Assembly: GCF_026625785.1 (NCBI RefSeq)
Contig: NZ_CP113063.1
Span: forward strand, 2,542,001-2,606,000
DNA: 64,000 bases
From: Gordonia sp. SL306
GTDB taxonomy: Bacteria; Actinomycetota; Actinomycetes; Mycobacteriales; Mycobacteriaceae
Direction: 5' to 3'
The position numbers and the translations under genes are program-made. Positions 42,514 through 51,272 of this stretch are shown here, piece by piece (positions within the stretch are counted from its first letter, which is position 1; each line of letters begins with the position of its first letter). The notes below the pieces were generated by a model, which saw only the letters and a program-made list of their open reading frames with translations, was not told the origin of the DNA and did not search any database.

Positions 42514-43319
42514 GCGCCCGGTGCCTCGAGCTCGGCGAGAACCTTGCGGACGTGAGCTGCTGCGGCCGGGCCCTCGTAGGCGCCGACGACGTCTTCGATG
42601 CCGCCCTCCATCCGGACCTGACCATGGTCGATCCAGAGCGCGCGGTCGCAGAGCTGCGCGAGGAACTCGTTGGAGTGGCTGGCGAACACGAGGATCCCGG
42701 ATCGTTCGACCAGCGCCTGCAGACGAGTGCGTGCCTTTTTCATGAAGTCCGCGTCCACCGCGCCGATGCCTTCGTCGAGGATGAGGATCTCCGGGTCGAT
42801 GCTGGTGACCACGCCAAGCGCCACGCGCACCCGCATGCCGGTGGAGTATGTCCGCAGCGGCATCTGCAGATAGTCACCGAGCTCGGTGAACTCGGCGATG
42901 TCGTCGATCTTCTTCAGCATCGCCTTGCGGGTCATCCCGAGGAACATGCCGCGGATGATGATGTTCTCGTAGCCGGAGATCTCGGGGTCCATGCCGACGC
43001 CGAGGTCGAAGACCGGGGCCACCCGCCCGCTCACCCGGCACGATCCGCGGGTGGGCTCGTAGATGCCCGACAGCAGGCGCAGCAGTGTCGACTTACCCGC
43101 ACCGTTGTGCCCGACGAGCCCGACCCGGTCGCCGTGCTGCAGGTGCAGATCGATGTTCTTGAGCGCCTCCACCACCACGACGTTCGACTCGGTGGAACCG
43201 ATCACGCCGCCGGCCGCGCCCATCACGGACTTCTTCAGTGAACGGGTCTTGGCGTCGAAGATCGGGAAGTCGACGCACGCCCCCCACGTGTCAACGCGAA
43301 CTCTGTCCTCAGGTGCCAT
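42510..43319 (-). CDS. wzt: ABC transporter ATP-binding subunit for galactan export (Wzt)
   Basis: A 269-residue ATPase of the polysaccharide exporter class (Rv3781-like). Walker A is GHNGAGKST, the signature is YSTGMRVRV, Walker B is ILILDEG and the switch His is in ASHSNEF. The protein lacks a C-terminal carbohydrate-binding extension, so length control does not involve a Wzt tail. With Wzm it is proposed to flip lipid-linked galactan to the periplasm, where AftA and Emb enzymes act. It is 12 bp downstream of wzm and overlaps glfT1. Confidence 0.92.
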   Translation of the reverse strand: MAPEDRVRVDTWGACVDFPIFDAKTRSLKKSVMGAAGGVIGSTESNVVVVEALKNIDLHLQHGDRVGLVGHNGAGKSTLLRLLSGIYEPTRGSCRVSGRVAPVFDLGVGMDPEISGYENIIIRGMFLGMTRKAMLKKIDDIAEFTELGDYLQMPLRTYSTGMRVRVALGVVTSIDPEILILDEGIGAVDADFMKKARTRLQALVERSGILVFASHSNEFLAQLCDRALWIDHGQVRMEGGIEDVVGAYEGPAAAAHVRKVLAELEAPGA

Positions 43320-43331
43320 CTCTCGCCCGTC

Positions 43332-44195
43332 CTAAACCCAATACGCCACGCGGGCTCGATAATTGCGCATCACCAGCATGGCCAACAGCCAGCCGACCGC
43401 GGTACAGCCGATCACGATCGCCCAGTGGTAGAACGCCACCGACTGGCCCAGCAGTGGGCCGCGGGAGATCTCGAGGTAGTGGAACATCGGGTTGAGCTCG
43501 ACGAGCTTCAATCGCGGCGACTTGTCGCCGGCCGCGGTGTTCCCGAGACTCTGGGTGCTCCAGATGATCGGCGTCATGAAGAACACCAGCTGCACGACGG
43601 TGGTGAGGAGCTGGCCGATGTCGCGGAATCGGGTGGAGAGGATGCCGAAGACGATGGACACCCACACCGAATTGAGCACGAAGAGGACGATGGCCGGGAA
43701 CACCAGCAGCACCGACCAATGGATCGGCGGCGGAAAGATCACGAAGATCAGCACGATGATCACGACGTTGTGCGCGAAGATGATCAGCTGCCGCCACACC
43801 ACGCGATAGACGTGCACGCTCACCGGTGCGGGTATCTGCTTGATCAGCCCCTCGTTCTTGGAGAACACCTCGGCACCCTCGAGGATCGAACTCTGGATGA
43901 AGTTCCAGAAGATGAAGCCGAGCGCCACGTAGGGCAGGAAGACCTTGATGTCCATCCCGAAGAGCTCGCCGTAGAGCAGACCCATGGCAACCGCGGTGAC
44001 GCCGGTCGCGATGGTGATCCACAACGGACCGAGCACCGACCGCCGATACCGCTGCTTGATGTCCTGCCACCCGAGATGAAGCCACAGCTCGGAGGTGGTC
44101 AGGCCGTCGCGGAGATCCTTCACCGCCCGACGGAGCGTGCGGGAATCGGACACCGCCGGTGCTGGGGGTACCTCGCTGTTGACTACCGATGACAC
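43332..44195 (-). CDS. wzm: ABC transporter permease for galactan export (Wzm)
   Basis: A 287-residue ABC-2 type permease with six membrane segments (Rv3783-like). The coupling region ELWLHLGWQDIKQRYRRSVLGP precedes the first helix, and FFMTPIIWS with LVELNPMFHYLEISRGPLLG are the family signatures near the end. It forms the channel for lipid-linked galactan. It is the first gene of the wzm-wzt-glfT1 operon. In M. tuberculosis glfT1 lies between the two transporter genes, so the order is slightly different here. Confidence 0.92.
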   Translation of the reverse strand: MSSVVNSEVPPAPAVSDSRTLRRAVKDLRDGLTTSELWLHLGWQDIKQRYRRSVLGPLWITIATGVTAVAMGLLYGELFGMDIKVFLPYVALGFIFWNFIQSSILEGAEVFSKNEGLIKQIPAPVSVHVYRVVWRQLIIFAHNVVIIVLIFVIFPPPIHWSVLLVFPAIVLFVLNSVWVSIVFGILSTRFRDIGQLLTTVVQLVFFMTPIIWSTQSLGNTAAGDKSPRLKLVELNPMFHYLEISRGPLLGQSVAFYHWAIVIGCTAVGWLLAMLVMRNYRARVAYWV

Positions 44196-44220
44196 GGGGA
44201 CTCAGCATACAAGCGGGGCA

Positions 44221-44760
44221 TCAGAGGTATTGCCCCGTGCTGGGTCCGTGCGGTCCGCCGCCGGTCACGACGCCGGGAGGGAGCGCTCCCTGCCGCATTT
44301 GTTCGAGTTGTGCGCGGGCCGCCATCTGCTGGGCGAAAAGCGCGGTCTGGATACCGTGGAACAGGCCCTCCAGCCAGCCCACGAGCTGGGCCTGGGCGAT
44401 CCGTAGCTCCGCGTCCGAGGGCGTCCCGTTGTCGGTGAAGGGCAGCGCCAGCCGCTCGAGTTCCTCGCGCAGCTCGGGGGCGAGACCGTCCTCGAGTTCC
44501 CGGATCGACGATTCGTGGATCTCGCGGAGCCGGTTGCGGCTGGCCTCGTCGAGTGGAGCCGCCCGCACCTCCTCGAGCAGTTGCTTGATCATGGTGCCGA
44601 TCCGCATCACCTTGGCCGGCTGTTCCACCATGTCGGCGACGCTGCTGCCGTCACCGTCGGCGTCGCCGCCGGACTGCCCCCCGACGACGATCACGTTCTC
44701 CGGCTCCTCGCCGGGAACGCCGGTGCGTGGGTCGCTGCCTCCGAACGGTCCAGATGTCAT
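44221..44760 (-). CDS. bpa: Bacterial proteasome activator Bpa/PafE
   Basis: A 179-residue protein of the DUF2587 family (Rv3780-like). A disordered acidic N-terminus is followed by a four-helix region from about residue 45 (MRIGTMIKQLLEEVRAAPLDEA, in parts, to ALFAQQMAARAQLEQMRQGALPPG). It ends in GQYL, the C-terminal motif by which this family docks into 20S proteasome pockets and opens the gate without ATP. Bpa rings deliver partly unfolded proteins such as HspR. The ATG at 44760 begins the typical MTSGPFGGSD. Proteasome genes are not in the window. It is 25 bp downstream of wzm only in position, since both read leftward with Bpa upstream. Confidence 0.9.
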   Translation of the reverse strand: MTSGPFGGSDPRTGVPGEEPENVIVVGGQSGGDADGDGSSVADMVEQPAKVMRIGTMIKQLLEEVRAAPLDEASRNRLREIHESSIRELEDGLAPELREELERLALPFTDNGTPSDAELRIAQAQLVGWLEGLFHGIQTALFAQQMAARAQLEQMRQGALPPGVVTGGGPHGPSTGQYL

Positions 44761-44823
44761 GCCACCATTGTGCCGAAGGACGTGTGTCGGTGGTCGTGCT
44801 ACCCCATGTCTATCGTGAGAGCC

Positions 44824-46021
44824 ATGGCCTTCGACGTCGCACACGTGCGTGGATTGTTTCCCTCGCTCGGTGACGGCTGGATTCATCTCGATCCGCAGGC
44901 CGGTCTGCAGATACCGGACTCGGTCGCGTCCGCCGTGTCGAAAGGATTTCGGCAGCTCGGGGCGGCACCCGGTGGCGTGTACCCGGCTGCTCGGGCATCC
45001 GCCGAGGTGGTCGACGGTGCCCGCAGGGCGATCGCGGACCTGATGGCCGCCGATTCCGCGGCGGTGGTCCTCGGTCCGTCGAGGTCGGCGTTGGTGAGCG
45101 GCCTCGCGGATGCGATGCCGGTCTCGTCCTGGCTGGGCGGCAACGTGGTGCTCAGCCGCCAGGACGACGAACCCAACATCGTGCCCTGGCTGCGCGTCGC
45201 CGACCGGCACGGCGCCCGGACCCGGTGGGCGGAGGTGGACGGTCGAGACCGGCGCCCTGCCGACCTGGCAGTACCGGGATCTGATCGACGAGCGGACCAA
45301 CGTCGTCGCGGTGACCCTGGCGTCGTCGACCGTCGGTGCGATCACCGACGTCGGCGCGATCGCGACCAGTACGCGTGCCGCCGGTGCGCTCCTGGTGGTC
45401 GACGCGACCAGCGCTGCGCCCTATCTTCCGCTCGACATCAGCGAATTGGGTGCCGACGTGCTGATCGTCTCCGCCGAACGCTGGGGTGGGCCGCGTGTGG
45501 CCGCGATGGGATTCCGCAGCGCCGCCGCCATGGATCGCCTGCGTTCCCTGGCGATGGATCCGCGCGCCGTCGGGCCGGCACGGTTGGAGCCCGAGCCGCA
45601 TCAGGGAGCCCTGCTGGCCGGACTCGTCGCGTCCGTGGAACACCTCGCCGCCCTCGACGACGATGCGATCGGAAAGCGTCGCCGCCGGCTCGTGACCGCG
45701 CTCGACGGCGTGAACGAATACCTGCGGCGGCTCACTTTCTATCTGACCACCACCCTGCAGCACCTCAACCAGGTCAGCCTGGTGGGCACCGTGGAGGATC
45801 GTGTCCCGGCAGTGAGCTTCACCTTCGACGGCGTCAGTGCGGACAAGGTGGTGAGGCGGCTCGCCGACAACGGGATCTGTGCCCTCGCGGACGTGCCGAG
45901 TCGTGCGCTGACCCGCCTGGGGGCTGGTGATTTCGGCGGCGCGGTCACGGTGGGTCTCGGGCCCTACTCCACCCCCTATGAGGTGGATCACCTCGCGCGT
46001 GCGCTGGGGTCGCTCGGCTGA
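44824..46021 (+). pseudogene. Class-V aminotransferase (cysteine desulfurase-like), frameshifted
   Basis: A Rv3778c-like class-V aminotransferase fold that needs two reading frames. Frame one gives MAFDVAHVRGLFPSLGDGW to RTRWAEVD (44824-45240); frame two resumes at VETGALPTWQYRDLIDE and continues to the stop at 46021. One extra G in GACGGTCGAG at 45241-45242 explains the shift: removing it restores EVDVETGALP, as expected for the family. It may be a real mutation or a sequencing error. The position where PLP enzymes keep their lysine reads SAERWGGP, so PLP chemistry is doubtful even if repaired. TATCGT at 44811-44816, 7 bp before the ATG, suggests a leaderless start. Confidence 0.8.
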
Positions 46022-46095
46022 ACGACGCGAGTTGGTCAATTGTCTGAGAAGTGGGTCACCTGACTCGCAATTCGGCATCGCGGCCATTAAGTTTA

Positions 46096-46113
46096 CGACA
46101 ATGAAGGTTGTCG
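46096..46113. promoter_or_regulatory. MarR operator candidate
   Basis: CGACAA-TGAAGG-TTGTCG is a perfect inverted repeat with 6-bp arms and 6-bp centre, 20 bp upstream of the MarR start at 46133. Position and form suit autoregulation by the gene it precedes. Confidence 0.55.
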
Positions 46114-46132
46114 CGATTTCGGCTGTGCACTG

Positions 46133-46603
46133 ATGCGCGCCGATTCCGGAGCGGCCGATCAGGCCTTGAGTTCCACGGAGCTGGATATCTGGCGGGCCGT
46201 GGTCAAGGGTGGCTGGGGTCTGCTGGCGGAGATCAACACTGCGATGTCGGCCGAGGGGATGTCCCAGGCCGATCTGCGCGTGCTCGAGGCGCTCGGCGAT
46301 TCCCACACGCGTGGCATCAGTGAGCTCGCCGCAGACGTGCACATGACGGTGAGTACCGTGTCGCGGCAGATCGCGCGGCTCATCGCCGACGGCCTGGTCG
46401 AGCGGGTCGAATGCGGGACCGACGCCCGGCATCGGTACGTCCGCATCACCGAATGCGGTCTGGCTGCGCGGGATCGGCATGTGTCGGTACGCAACGACCT
46501 GATCCGGCGGCTCGTGGTCGACCGGGTGACGGCCGACGAGTACCAGACTCTCGGAGAGGTGTTCCGCAAGATCAACGGTGGGCTGTCGGACCTGCCGGAG
46601 TGA
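46133..46603 (+). CDS. MarR-family transcriptional regulator (1)
   Basis: A 156-residue winged-helix regulator. The DNA-binding core is ISELAADVHMTVSTVSRQIARLIADGLVE, with recognition helix TVSTVSRQIARL, and the wing contains CGTDARHRYVRITECG; flanking helices supply the dimer interface. A palindrome at 46096-46113 lies just upstream. It is convergent to the quinone oxidoreductase gene. The ligand is unknown. Confidence 0.87.
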   Translation: MRADSGAADQALSSTELDIWRAVVKGGWGLLAEINTAMSAEGMSQADLRVLEALGDSHTRGISELAADVHMTVSTVSRQIARLIADGLVERVECGTDARHRYVRITECGLAARDRHVSVRNDLIRRLVVDRVTADEYQTLGEVFRKINGGLSDLPE

Positions 46604-46640
46604 TCGCCGCGTGCTCGCCCACATTGTGCGACGACGCGCG

Positions 46641-47606
46641 TCACTCCATCGTCAGCAGCACCTTGCCGATCGCGTCGCCACTGTCGAGGCGTGCATGTGC
46701 GGCCTCGACGTCGTCGAGCGGGAACGTCGAGTCGACGATCGGACGAACCGTCCCCTCGTCGATGAGCGGCCAGGTGACCCGTCGGGTCGTCGCGACCACC
46801 TCCGCCTTGGAGCCCGCGCCCTCGACGGGGCGGGACCGCAGCATCGTGCCGTGGACGGCGGCGCGTTTGGAGAGCAGTGTGCCGATCGGCAATTCGGCCT
46901 TGATCCCGCCCTGCATCCCGATGATCACCAGCCGTCCACCGGTTCGCAGCGCCTTGACGTTCCGCTCGAGATAGGCCGCACCCATGATGTCGAGGATGAC
47001 GTCGGCGCCGCCGCTGTCGCGGACGACCCGGACGAAGTCGTCGGTCGAGTAGTTGATCAGGATGTCGGCGCCGAGATCCTGGCAGCGGGCGAGCTTGTCG
47101 GAGGTGCGAGCGGTGACCGCGACCCTGATCCCCAGCGCATGGGCGACCTGGGTCGCGTGGGTGCCGATGCCGCTCGATCCGCCGTGGATCAGCAGCAACT
47201 CACCGGTGTCCAGGTGCGCGGTGTCGAACAGGTTCGACGCCACGGTGCAGGCGACCTCGGGCAATGCGGCAGCGGAGGTCAGGTCGACGCCCAGGGGCTT
47301 CGGCAGCACCTGCACGGCAGGCACGGCCACCTTCTCGGCGTAGCCACCACCGGCCAGCAGGGCGCACACCTCGTCGCCGATCGACCAGTTCGAGACGTTC
47401 CGTCCGACCGCGGAGATCCGCCCCGACACCTCGAGGCCGAGCGTGTCGACCGCACCGGGCGGTGGCGGATAGTGACCGGCTCGCTGGAGGAGATCGGCCC
47501 GATTGACTCCCGCGGCGACGACGTCGATGACCACTTCGGTCGGCTCGGGCTCCGGGTCGGGCAGGGCGGTCACGGAGAGCTGGTCGGTTCCGGCTATGGC
47601 GCGCAC
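46641..47606 (-). CDS. NAD(P)H-quinone oxidoreductase (zeta-crystallin/PIG3-like)
   Basis: A 321-residue medium-chain reductase (Rv3777-like). The N-terminal substrate domain has AAGVNRADLLQRAGHYPPPPG and LGLEVSGRISAVG, and lacks catalytic zinc ligands. The cofactor domain has LLIHGGSSGIGTHATQVAHALG for NADPH and GGADVILDIMGAAYLERN, features of the PIG3/TP53I3 quinone reductases. It reduces quinones or related electrophiles. Adjacent MarR regulators on both sides suggest redox-responsive control, but no direct site was identified. Confidence 0.9.
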   Translation of the reverse strand: MRAIAGTDQLSVTALPDPEPEPTEVVIDVVAAGVNRADLLQRAGHYPPPPGAVDTLGLEVSGRISAVGRNVSNWSIGDEVCALLAGGGYAEKVAVPAVQVLPKPLGVDLTSAAALPEVACTVASNLFDTAHLDTGELLLIHGGSSGIGTHATQVAHALGIRVAVTARTSDKLARCQDLGADILINYSTDDFVRVVRDSGGADVILDIMGAAYLERNVKALRTGGRLVIIGMQGGIKAELPIGTLLSKRAAVHGTMLRSRPVEGAGSKAEVVATTRRVTWPLIDEGTVRPIVDSTFPLDDVEAAHARLDSGDAIGKVLLTME

Positions 47607-47658
47607 GTGCCGATGCTGTCACAATCTGCGAGATCGGGTCGGGGAGACAGGGGAGGAC

Positions 47659-48117
47659 ATGCCCGCACCTGAGGGGTTGTCGGAGGAGGAGATGCGCGCC
47701 TGGCTGGCCGTTCTGGTCGGCACGATGCGGCTGATCAATCACCTCGACGAACGGCTGACCGCCGACAACGGGATCAGCTATGCGGAGTATCGGACGATGG
47801 TCTCCATCGCGCGGGAGGGGCCGCAGCGGATGTCGGAGCTCGCCCAAGAGGGAATGGTCTCCCGCAGCGGTATCAGCCGCTTGGTCGCGCGGCTGGTGGC
47901 TCTCGGCTACGTCGAACAGTTCACCGAGGACTCCGATGGACGCAGTCGGCTCGTCCGGCTGACCGACTCCGGACGCGGCCTGGCGGCGGCAGCGACCACC
48001 GATCACATCGCGCGGATTCGCAGGCACCTTTTCGACCGGATCGACGAGGGTGAAGTGCGTACGCTCGAGTCGGTGTTCGGCAAGGTCGATGCGAGTCTGA
48101 CGGGCCCGTTCCAGTAG
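47659..48117 (+). CDS. MarR-family transcriptional regulator (2)
   Basis: A 152-residue winged-helix regulator. ISYAEYRTMVSIAREGPQ leads into the DNA-binding MSELAQEGMVSRSGISRLVARLVALG and a wing with TEDSDGRSRLVRLTDSG. The ATG at 47659 is supported by GGGAGG 3-8 bp upstream. It is divergent from the quinone oxidoreductase with about 50 bp between starts, which makes that gene its probable target. Confidence 0.87.
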   Translation: MPAPEGLSEEEMRAWLAVLVGTMRLINHLDERLTADNGISYAEYRTMVSIAREGPQRMSELAQEGMVSRSGISRLVARLVALGYVEQFTEDSDGRSRLVRLTDSGRGLAAAATTDHIARIRRHLFDRIDEGEVRTLESVFGKVDASLTGPFQ

Positions 48118-48129
48118 CCTCGTCGTCAG

Positions 48130-48214
48130 GGAAGCGTGGCAGAGCGGCCGAATGCACTCGCCTTGAAAGCGAGCGTGGGTAAAACCACCGGGGGTTCAAA
48201 TCCCTCCGCTTCCG
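48130..48214 (+). tRNA. tRNA-Ser (anticodon TGA)
   Basis: The acceptor stem pairs GGAAGCG (48130-48136) with CGCTTCC (48207-48213), followed by discriminator G. The anticodon stem CTCGC/GCGAG closes the loop CTTGAAA, giving anticodon TGA. A long variable arm (GTGGGTAAAACCAC region) marks a class II serine tRNA, and the T arm contains GGTTCAAATC. CCA is not encoded. Confidence 0.96.
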
Positions 48215-48265
48215 CGTCAAGCGTCGGGACCGAGCTCATCCGCGAATCAGCCACCTCGACTCGAC

Positions 48266-48298
48266 GAATCCACCTTCATTCGCAACGAAGGTGGATTC
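48266..48298. terminator. Hairpin downstream of tRNA-Ser
   Basis: GAATCCACCTTC (48266-48277) and GAAGGTGGATTC (48287-48298) form a perfect 12-bp stem with a 9-nt loop. It lies 52 bp after the tRNA and before the exporter's promoter. There is no T tract, so factor-independent termination would be of the actinobacterial type. Confidence 0.55.
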
Positions 48299-48385
48299 AC
48301 CGACCCGAGGTGTCTCGCCGGGCGGATGAGCGTGACTGCCGGGTACGCATCACCTACGACTGATCGCCGACACTATCGTTTCCGC

Positions 48386-49606
48386 GTGACCACGACCACG
48401 ACCCGCGACGGCCTGGGGCCGCGGCTGCTCCTGGCCCTGGCGCTGCTCTCGGCAACCGCGCCGATAGCGACGGATCTCTACCTCCCGTCCTTCCTGGAGG
48501 TCAAGGAATCGCTCCACACCGACGCCACGTCCGTGCAGCTGACACTCACGGCGTTCCTGGTGGGGGTCGCGGTCGGGCAGGTGCTGTGGGGTCCGGTCTC
48601 GGACCGCTACGGCAGGCGTCGCCCGCTGCTGATCGGCTCGGCCGCCGCGGTTCTCGCGGGCATCGTGGTGGTGGCGGCACCGACCATCGAGGTTCTCATC
48701 GCCGCCCGCTTCATCCAGGCCGTTGCGGCGGCGGCGGGCATGGTCATCGCCCGGGCCATCATCGCCGACCTCTTGGTCGGGTTCGCCGGCGCACGATCGA
48801 TGACGCTGATGATGACCATCCAGAGTCTCGCCCCGGTGATCGCACCCGTTGTCGGGGGTGTCCTGGCCGGGCATGTCTCGTGGCGTGGCGTCCTCGCGGT
48901 GATCCTGGCGGCCACCGTGGTGCAGCTCATCATGGCGGTGACGTCCGTTCCGGAGACCCTCGCCGCGACGGACCGCGCGCCACGCCTCGGCTACCGCGAC
49001 CTGCTCGGCCGGTTCCGGCGGCCGGCATTCCTCGCCTACGTCTTCACCCAGGCCTTCGCGTTCGGCTCGCTCATGGCCTACATCTCGAGCTCGTCGTTCG
49101 TCTATCAGCGGGTACTGGGCACGTCATCGGTGGTCTACGGACTGTGTTTCGCGGTGAACGCGCTGGGGATGACCATCGCGGGTCTGGTGGCCGCCCGACT
49201 GTCCCGCAGGCGCGTGCACCCGGCTCACACGATCCGGATCGCGGTGCCGGTGTTGCTTGTCGCGTCGGGGTGCGTGCTCGGTGCGGCACTCTCACCGGTG
49301 CCGGTCCTGCTCGTCGTGCCGCTTTTCGTGGCAGTGACGTCCGTCGGCTTCGTGATGGGCAACAGCGCGGCGCTCGCGATGGAACACACCCGCGATGCAG
49401 CAGGCGCCGGGAGCGCCGTGCTGGGCGGTCTGATGTTTCTCGTCGGCGGTGTGGTCTCGCCCCTCGGCGGTCTCGCAGGCGACGACACCGCCGTCCCGAT
49501 GGCCTGCGTGATGGTCTGCTCCGCCGTGGTGGCGCAGATCTGTTTTGTCGCTGCCCGACGACACGCGGCCCGTCATCCGGAGGGGGAGGCGGCCTTCGTC
49601 AGCTGA
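48386..49606 (+). CDS. Bcr/CflA-type MFS multidrug exporter
   Basis: A 406-residue, 12-helix DHA1 exporter of the Bcr/CflA group. SATAPIATDLYLPSFLEV is the family-specific first helix, QVLWGPVSDRYGRRRPLLIG is motif A, and ARAIIADLL and QSLAPVIAPVVGGVL (motif C) follow. Likely exports drugs, sulfonamide-like compounds or small peptides in exchange for protons. The frame opens at 48326, but TATCGT at 48374-48379 lies 6 bp before the GTG at 48386, supporting a leaderless GTG start. Its end overlaps the convergent DUF5701 gene by 8 bp. Confidence 0.9.
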   Translation: MTTTTTRDGLGPRLLLALALLSATAPIATDLYLPSFLEVKESLHTDATSVQLTLTAFLVGVAVGQVLWGPVSDRYGRRRPLLIGSAAAVLAGIVVVAAPTIEVLIAARFIQAVAAAAGMVIARAIIADLLVGFAGARSMTLMMTIQSLAPVIAPVVGGVLAGHVSWRGVLAVILAATVVQLIMAVTSVPETLAATDRAPRLGYRDLLGRFRRPAFLAYVFTQAFAFGSLMAYISSSSFVYQRVLGTSSVVYGLCFAVNALGMTIAGLVAARLSRRRVHPAHTIRIAVPVLLVASGCVLGAALSPVPVLLVVPLFVAVTSVGFVMGNSAALAMEHTRDAAGAGSAVLGGLMFLVGGVVSPLGGLAGDDTAVPMACVMVCSAVVAQICFVAARRHAARHPEGEAAFVS

Positions 49607-50246
49607 TGGCCCGACGATCCGCTGCCGAGGCGAACCCCAGCCACGTGTGGCGATTACCCGCCCAGCACCAGCCGACCTTCGGCGCGCCCTTGCGCTCGCG
49701 TCCGTCCCTGCCGGTGCCCCCGGAGATCCAGATCGCCGGGGTGCGGGCGTCGAGGCGTCCGTCCCGCTTCCGCAGCCGAGAGCCGATGGTCATGAAGCAC
49801 CGATTCGGCTCGAGCTGTCTGGGCTGCTGCAGGAGCCAGGCGATCCCTTCGCCGATCGTCAGCGGGGTGCGGGCAGCGCCGGTGATCGCCGGGAGCGCCT
49901 CGTCGGGACTCCAGTTCGCCATCTCGTCGCCGCGATCGATGCCGGTGACCAGGTAGAACGGGCCCATCGGTGGATCGATGCCCGTGATCGGTGTGAACTC
50001 GTCGAGGTCGGTCATGTCGACGACGACGAATCCGGGTTTGTCGGCACGGGTGAGCAGTGTTGCGGCCGCCGATGGCGCGAGGAGTTCCGGGTGTGGGACG
50101 AGCAGAGCGTTGCCGGTGTCGGCCGCGGCTGCCGCGGCGTCGATGATCGATGCGTCGTCGATGCCGGCGAGTCGCGCGACGCCGAGGTCGACGAGGCGAC
50201 GGGCCTGTGTCGGGAGGTCGGGCAGGTGAACGGTCGTCGTATCCAC
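49599..50246 (-). CDS. DUF5701-family protein
   Basis: A conserved actinobacterial protein of about 215 residues with no assigned function. Features include LLVPHPELLAPSAAATLL, GFVVVDMTDLDEFTPI, the FYLVTGIDRGDEMANWSPDEA stretch and a C-terminal region with APKVGWCWAGNRHTWLGFA. No membrane segments or known catalytic motifs are visible. A TATGAT at 50259-50254 lies 7 bp before the GTG at 50246, so a leaderless start there is preferred over the ATG at 50258, which is inside the promoter element. Confidence 0.7.
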   Translation of the reverse strand: MDTTTVHLPDLPTQARRLVDLGVARLAGIDDASIIDAAAAAADTGNALLVPHPELLAPSAAATLLTRADKPGFVVVDMTDLDEFTPITGIDPPMGPFYLVTGIDRGDEMANWSPDEALPAITGAARTPLTIGEGIAWLLQQPRQLEPNRCFMTIGSRLRKRDGRLDARTPAIWISGGTGRDGRERKGAPKVGWCWAGNRHTWLGFASAADRRAIS

Positions 50247-50302
50247 CTGCCCGATCATAGCCGCAGTGTGGGAATTGTTGTCCCTCAGCGTAATCTGGTC
50301 GT

Positions 50303-51118
50303 CTAGCCGGCGACGGTGCCGGTGACCAGCAGGTACTCCCAGGCCATCTGTCCGTCGGCGATGTGGTCGTCGGCCAAGGCTGCCATCGCGGCGTCGAGTT
50401 CCGCAACCCGTGTCGGATCGTCGCCGATCGCCTTGTAGGTCGCGATGGTCGGTCCGTATGTCGCCTTGAAGAAGTCCCGGAATGCGGCACCGTCGGCGAA
50501 TCGACTGATCGGGACCGTCTCGGTGGTGGCGGTGACGTCGTGGATGCGATCGCCGAACAGGGTGCGGACATGGTCGGCGTCTCCCCACAGCACACCGGGG
50601 CTCGCGCCGGGAGGTGGCGGCGGTGCGTAGGGCTTCATGACGGAGAACAACTGGCCGATGAAGCCGGTGGGCGTCCAGTTGATCAGGCCGATCCGACCAC
50701 CGGGCCGACAGACCCGGATCAGTTCGTCGGCGCAGCGCTGATGATGCGGCGCGAACATCACGCCGACACACGAGACGGCGACGTCGAAGGTGCCCTGGTC
50801 GAATGGCAGGTCCTCGGCGTCGGCAGTGCGCCAGATGATTCCGAGATCGGGTGCCCGAGACTCGCCGATCTCCAGCAGTTCGGGGGTGAGGTCGGTCGCG
50901 ACGACGTGTGCCCCGGTCCGCGCGGCCGGGATGGCCACATTGCCTGCGCCCGCGGCGATGTCGACCACTCGGTCGTCGGGGCCGATCGCGGCGGCATCGG
51001 CGAGGCGCGGGCCCAGCGCCGCGATCACATCGGCGACGGCCGGGTAATCGCCGGACGCCCAGAGTGCGCGGTGCTTGTTCTTCAGCGCCTGGTCGGTGGT
51101 GATGTTGTCGATGGACAT
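50303..51118 (-). CDS. Class I SAM-dependent methyltransferase (UbiE-like)
   Basis: A 271-residue methyltransferase. Motif I is VVDIAAGAGNVAIPAARTG, the acidic residue after strand two is in VVATDLTPELLEIG, and motif II is FDVAVSCVGVMFAPHHQ followed by ELIRVCRPGGRIGLINW. The closest well-known type is UbiE/MenG, but similar proteins act on many small molecules. It is divergent from the HxlR-SCP2 regulator, which may control it. Confidence 0.85.
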   Translation of the reverse strand: MSIDNITTDQALKNKHRALWASGDYPAVADVIAALGPRLADAAAIGPDDRVVDIAAGAGNVAIPAARTGAHVVATDLTPELLEIGESRAPDLGIIWRTADAEDLPFDQGTFDVAVSCVGVMFAPHHQRCADELIRVCRPGGRIGLINWTPTGFIGQLFSVMKPYAPPPPPGASPGVLWGDADHVRTLFGDRIHDVTATTETVPISRFADGAAFRDFFKATYGPTIATYKAIGDDPTRVAELDAAMAALADDHIADGQMAWEYLLVTGTVAG

Positions 51119-51272
51119 GGTGTCTCCTCGATCGGAATGAATGACGCAGTCAGCATCGCGCTGCGGCGTCTGTCGATCCAGGCCAGGAAATGAACCGGTG
51201 GTGGTACTGAATCTGTACTGGTCATCGTCGCGGTCCGGGTGTGTACTTGATGCACCGAGGGAAGGGGTCCCG

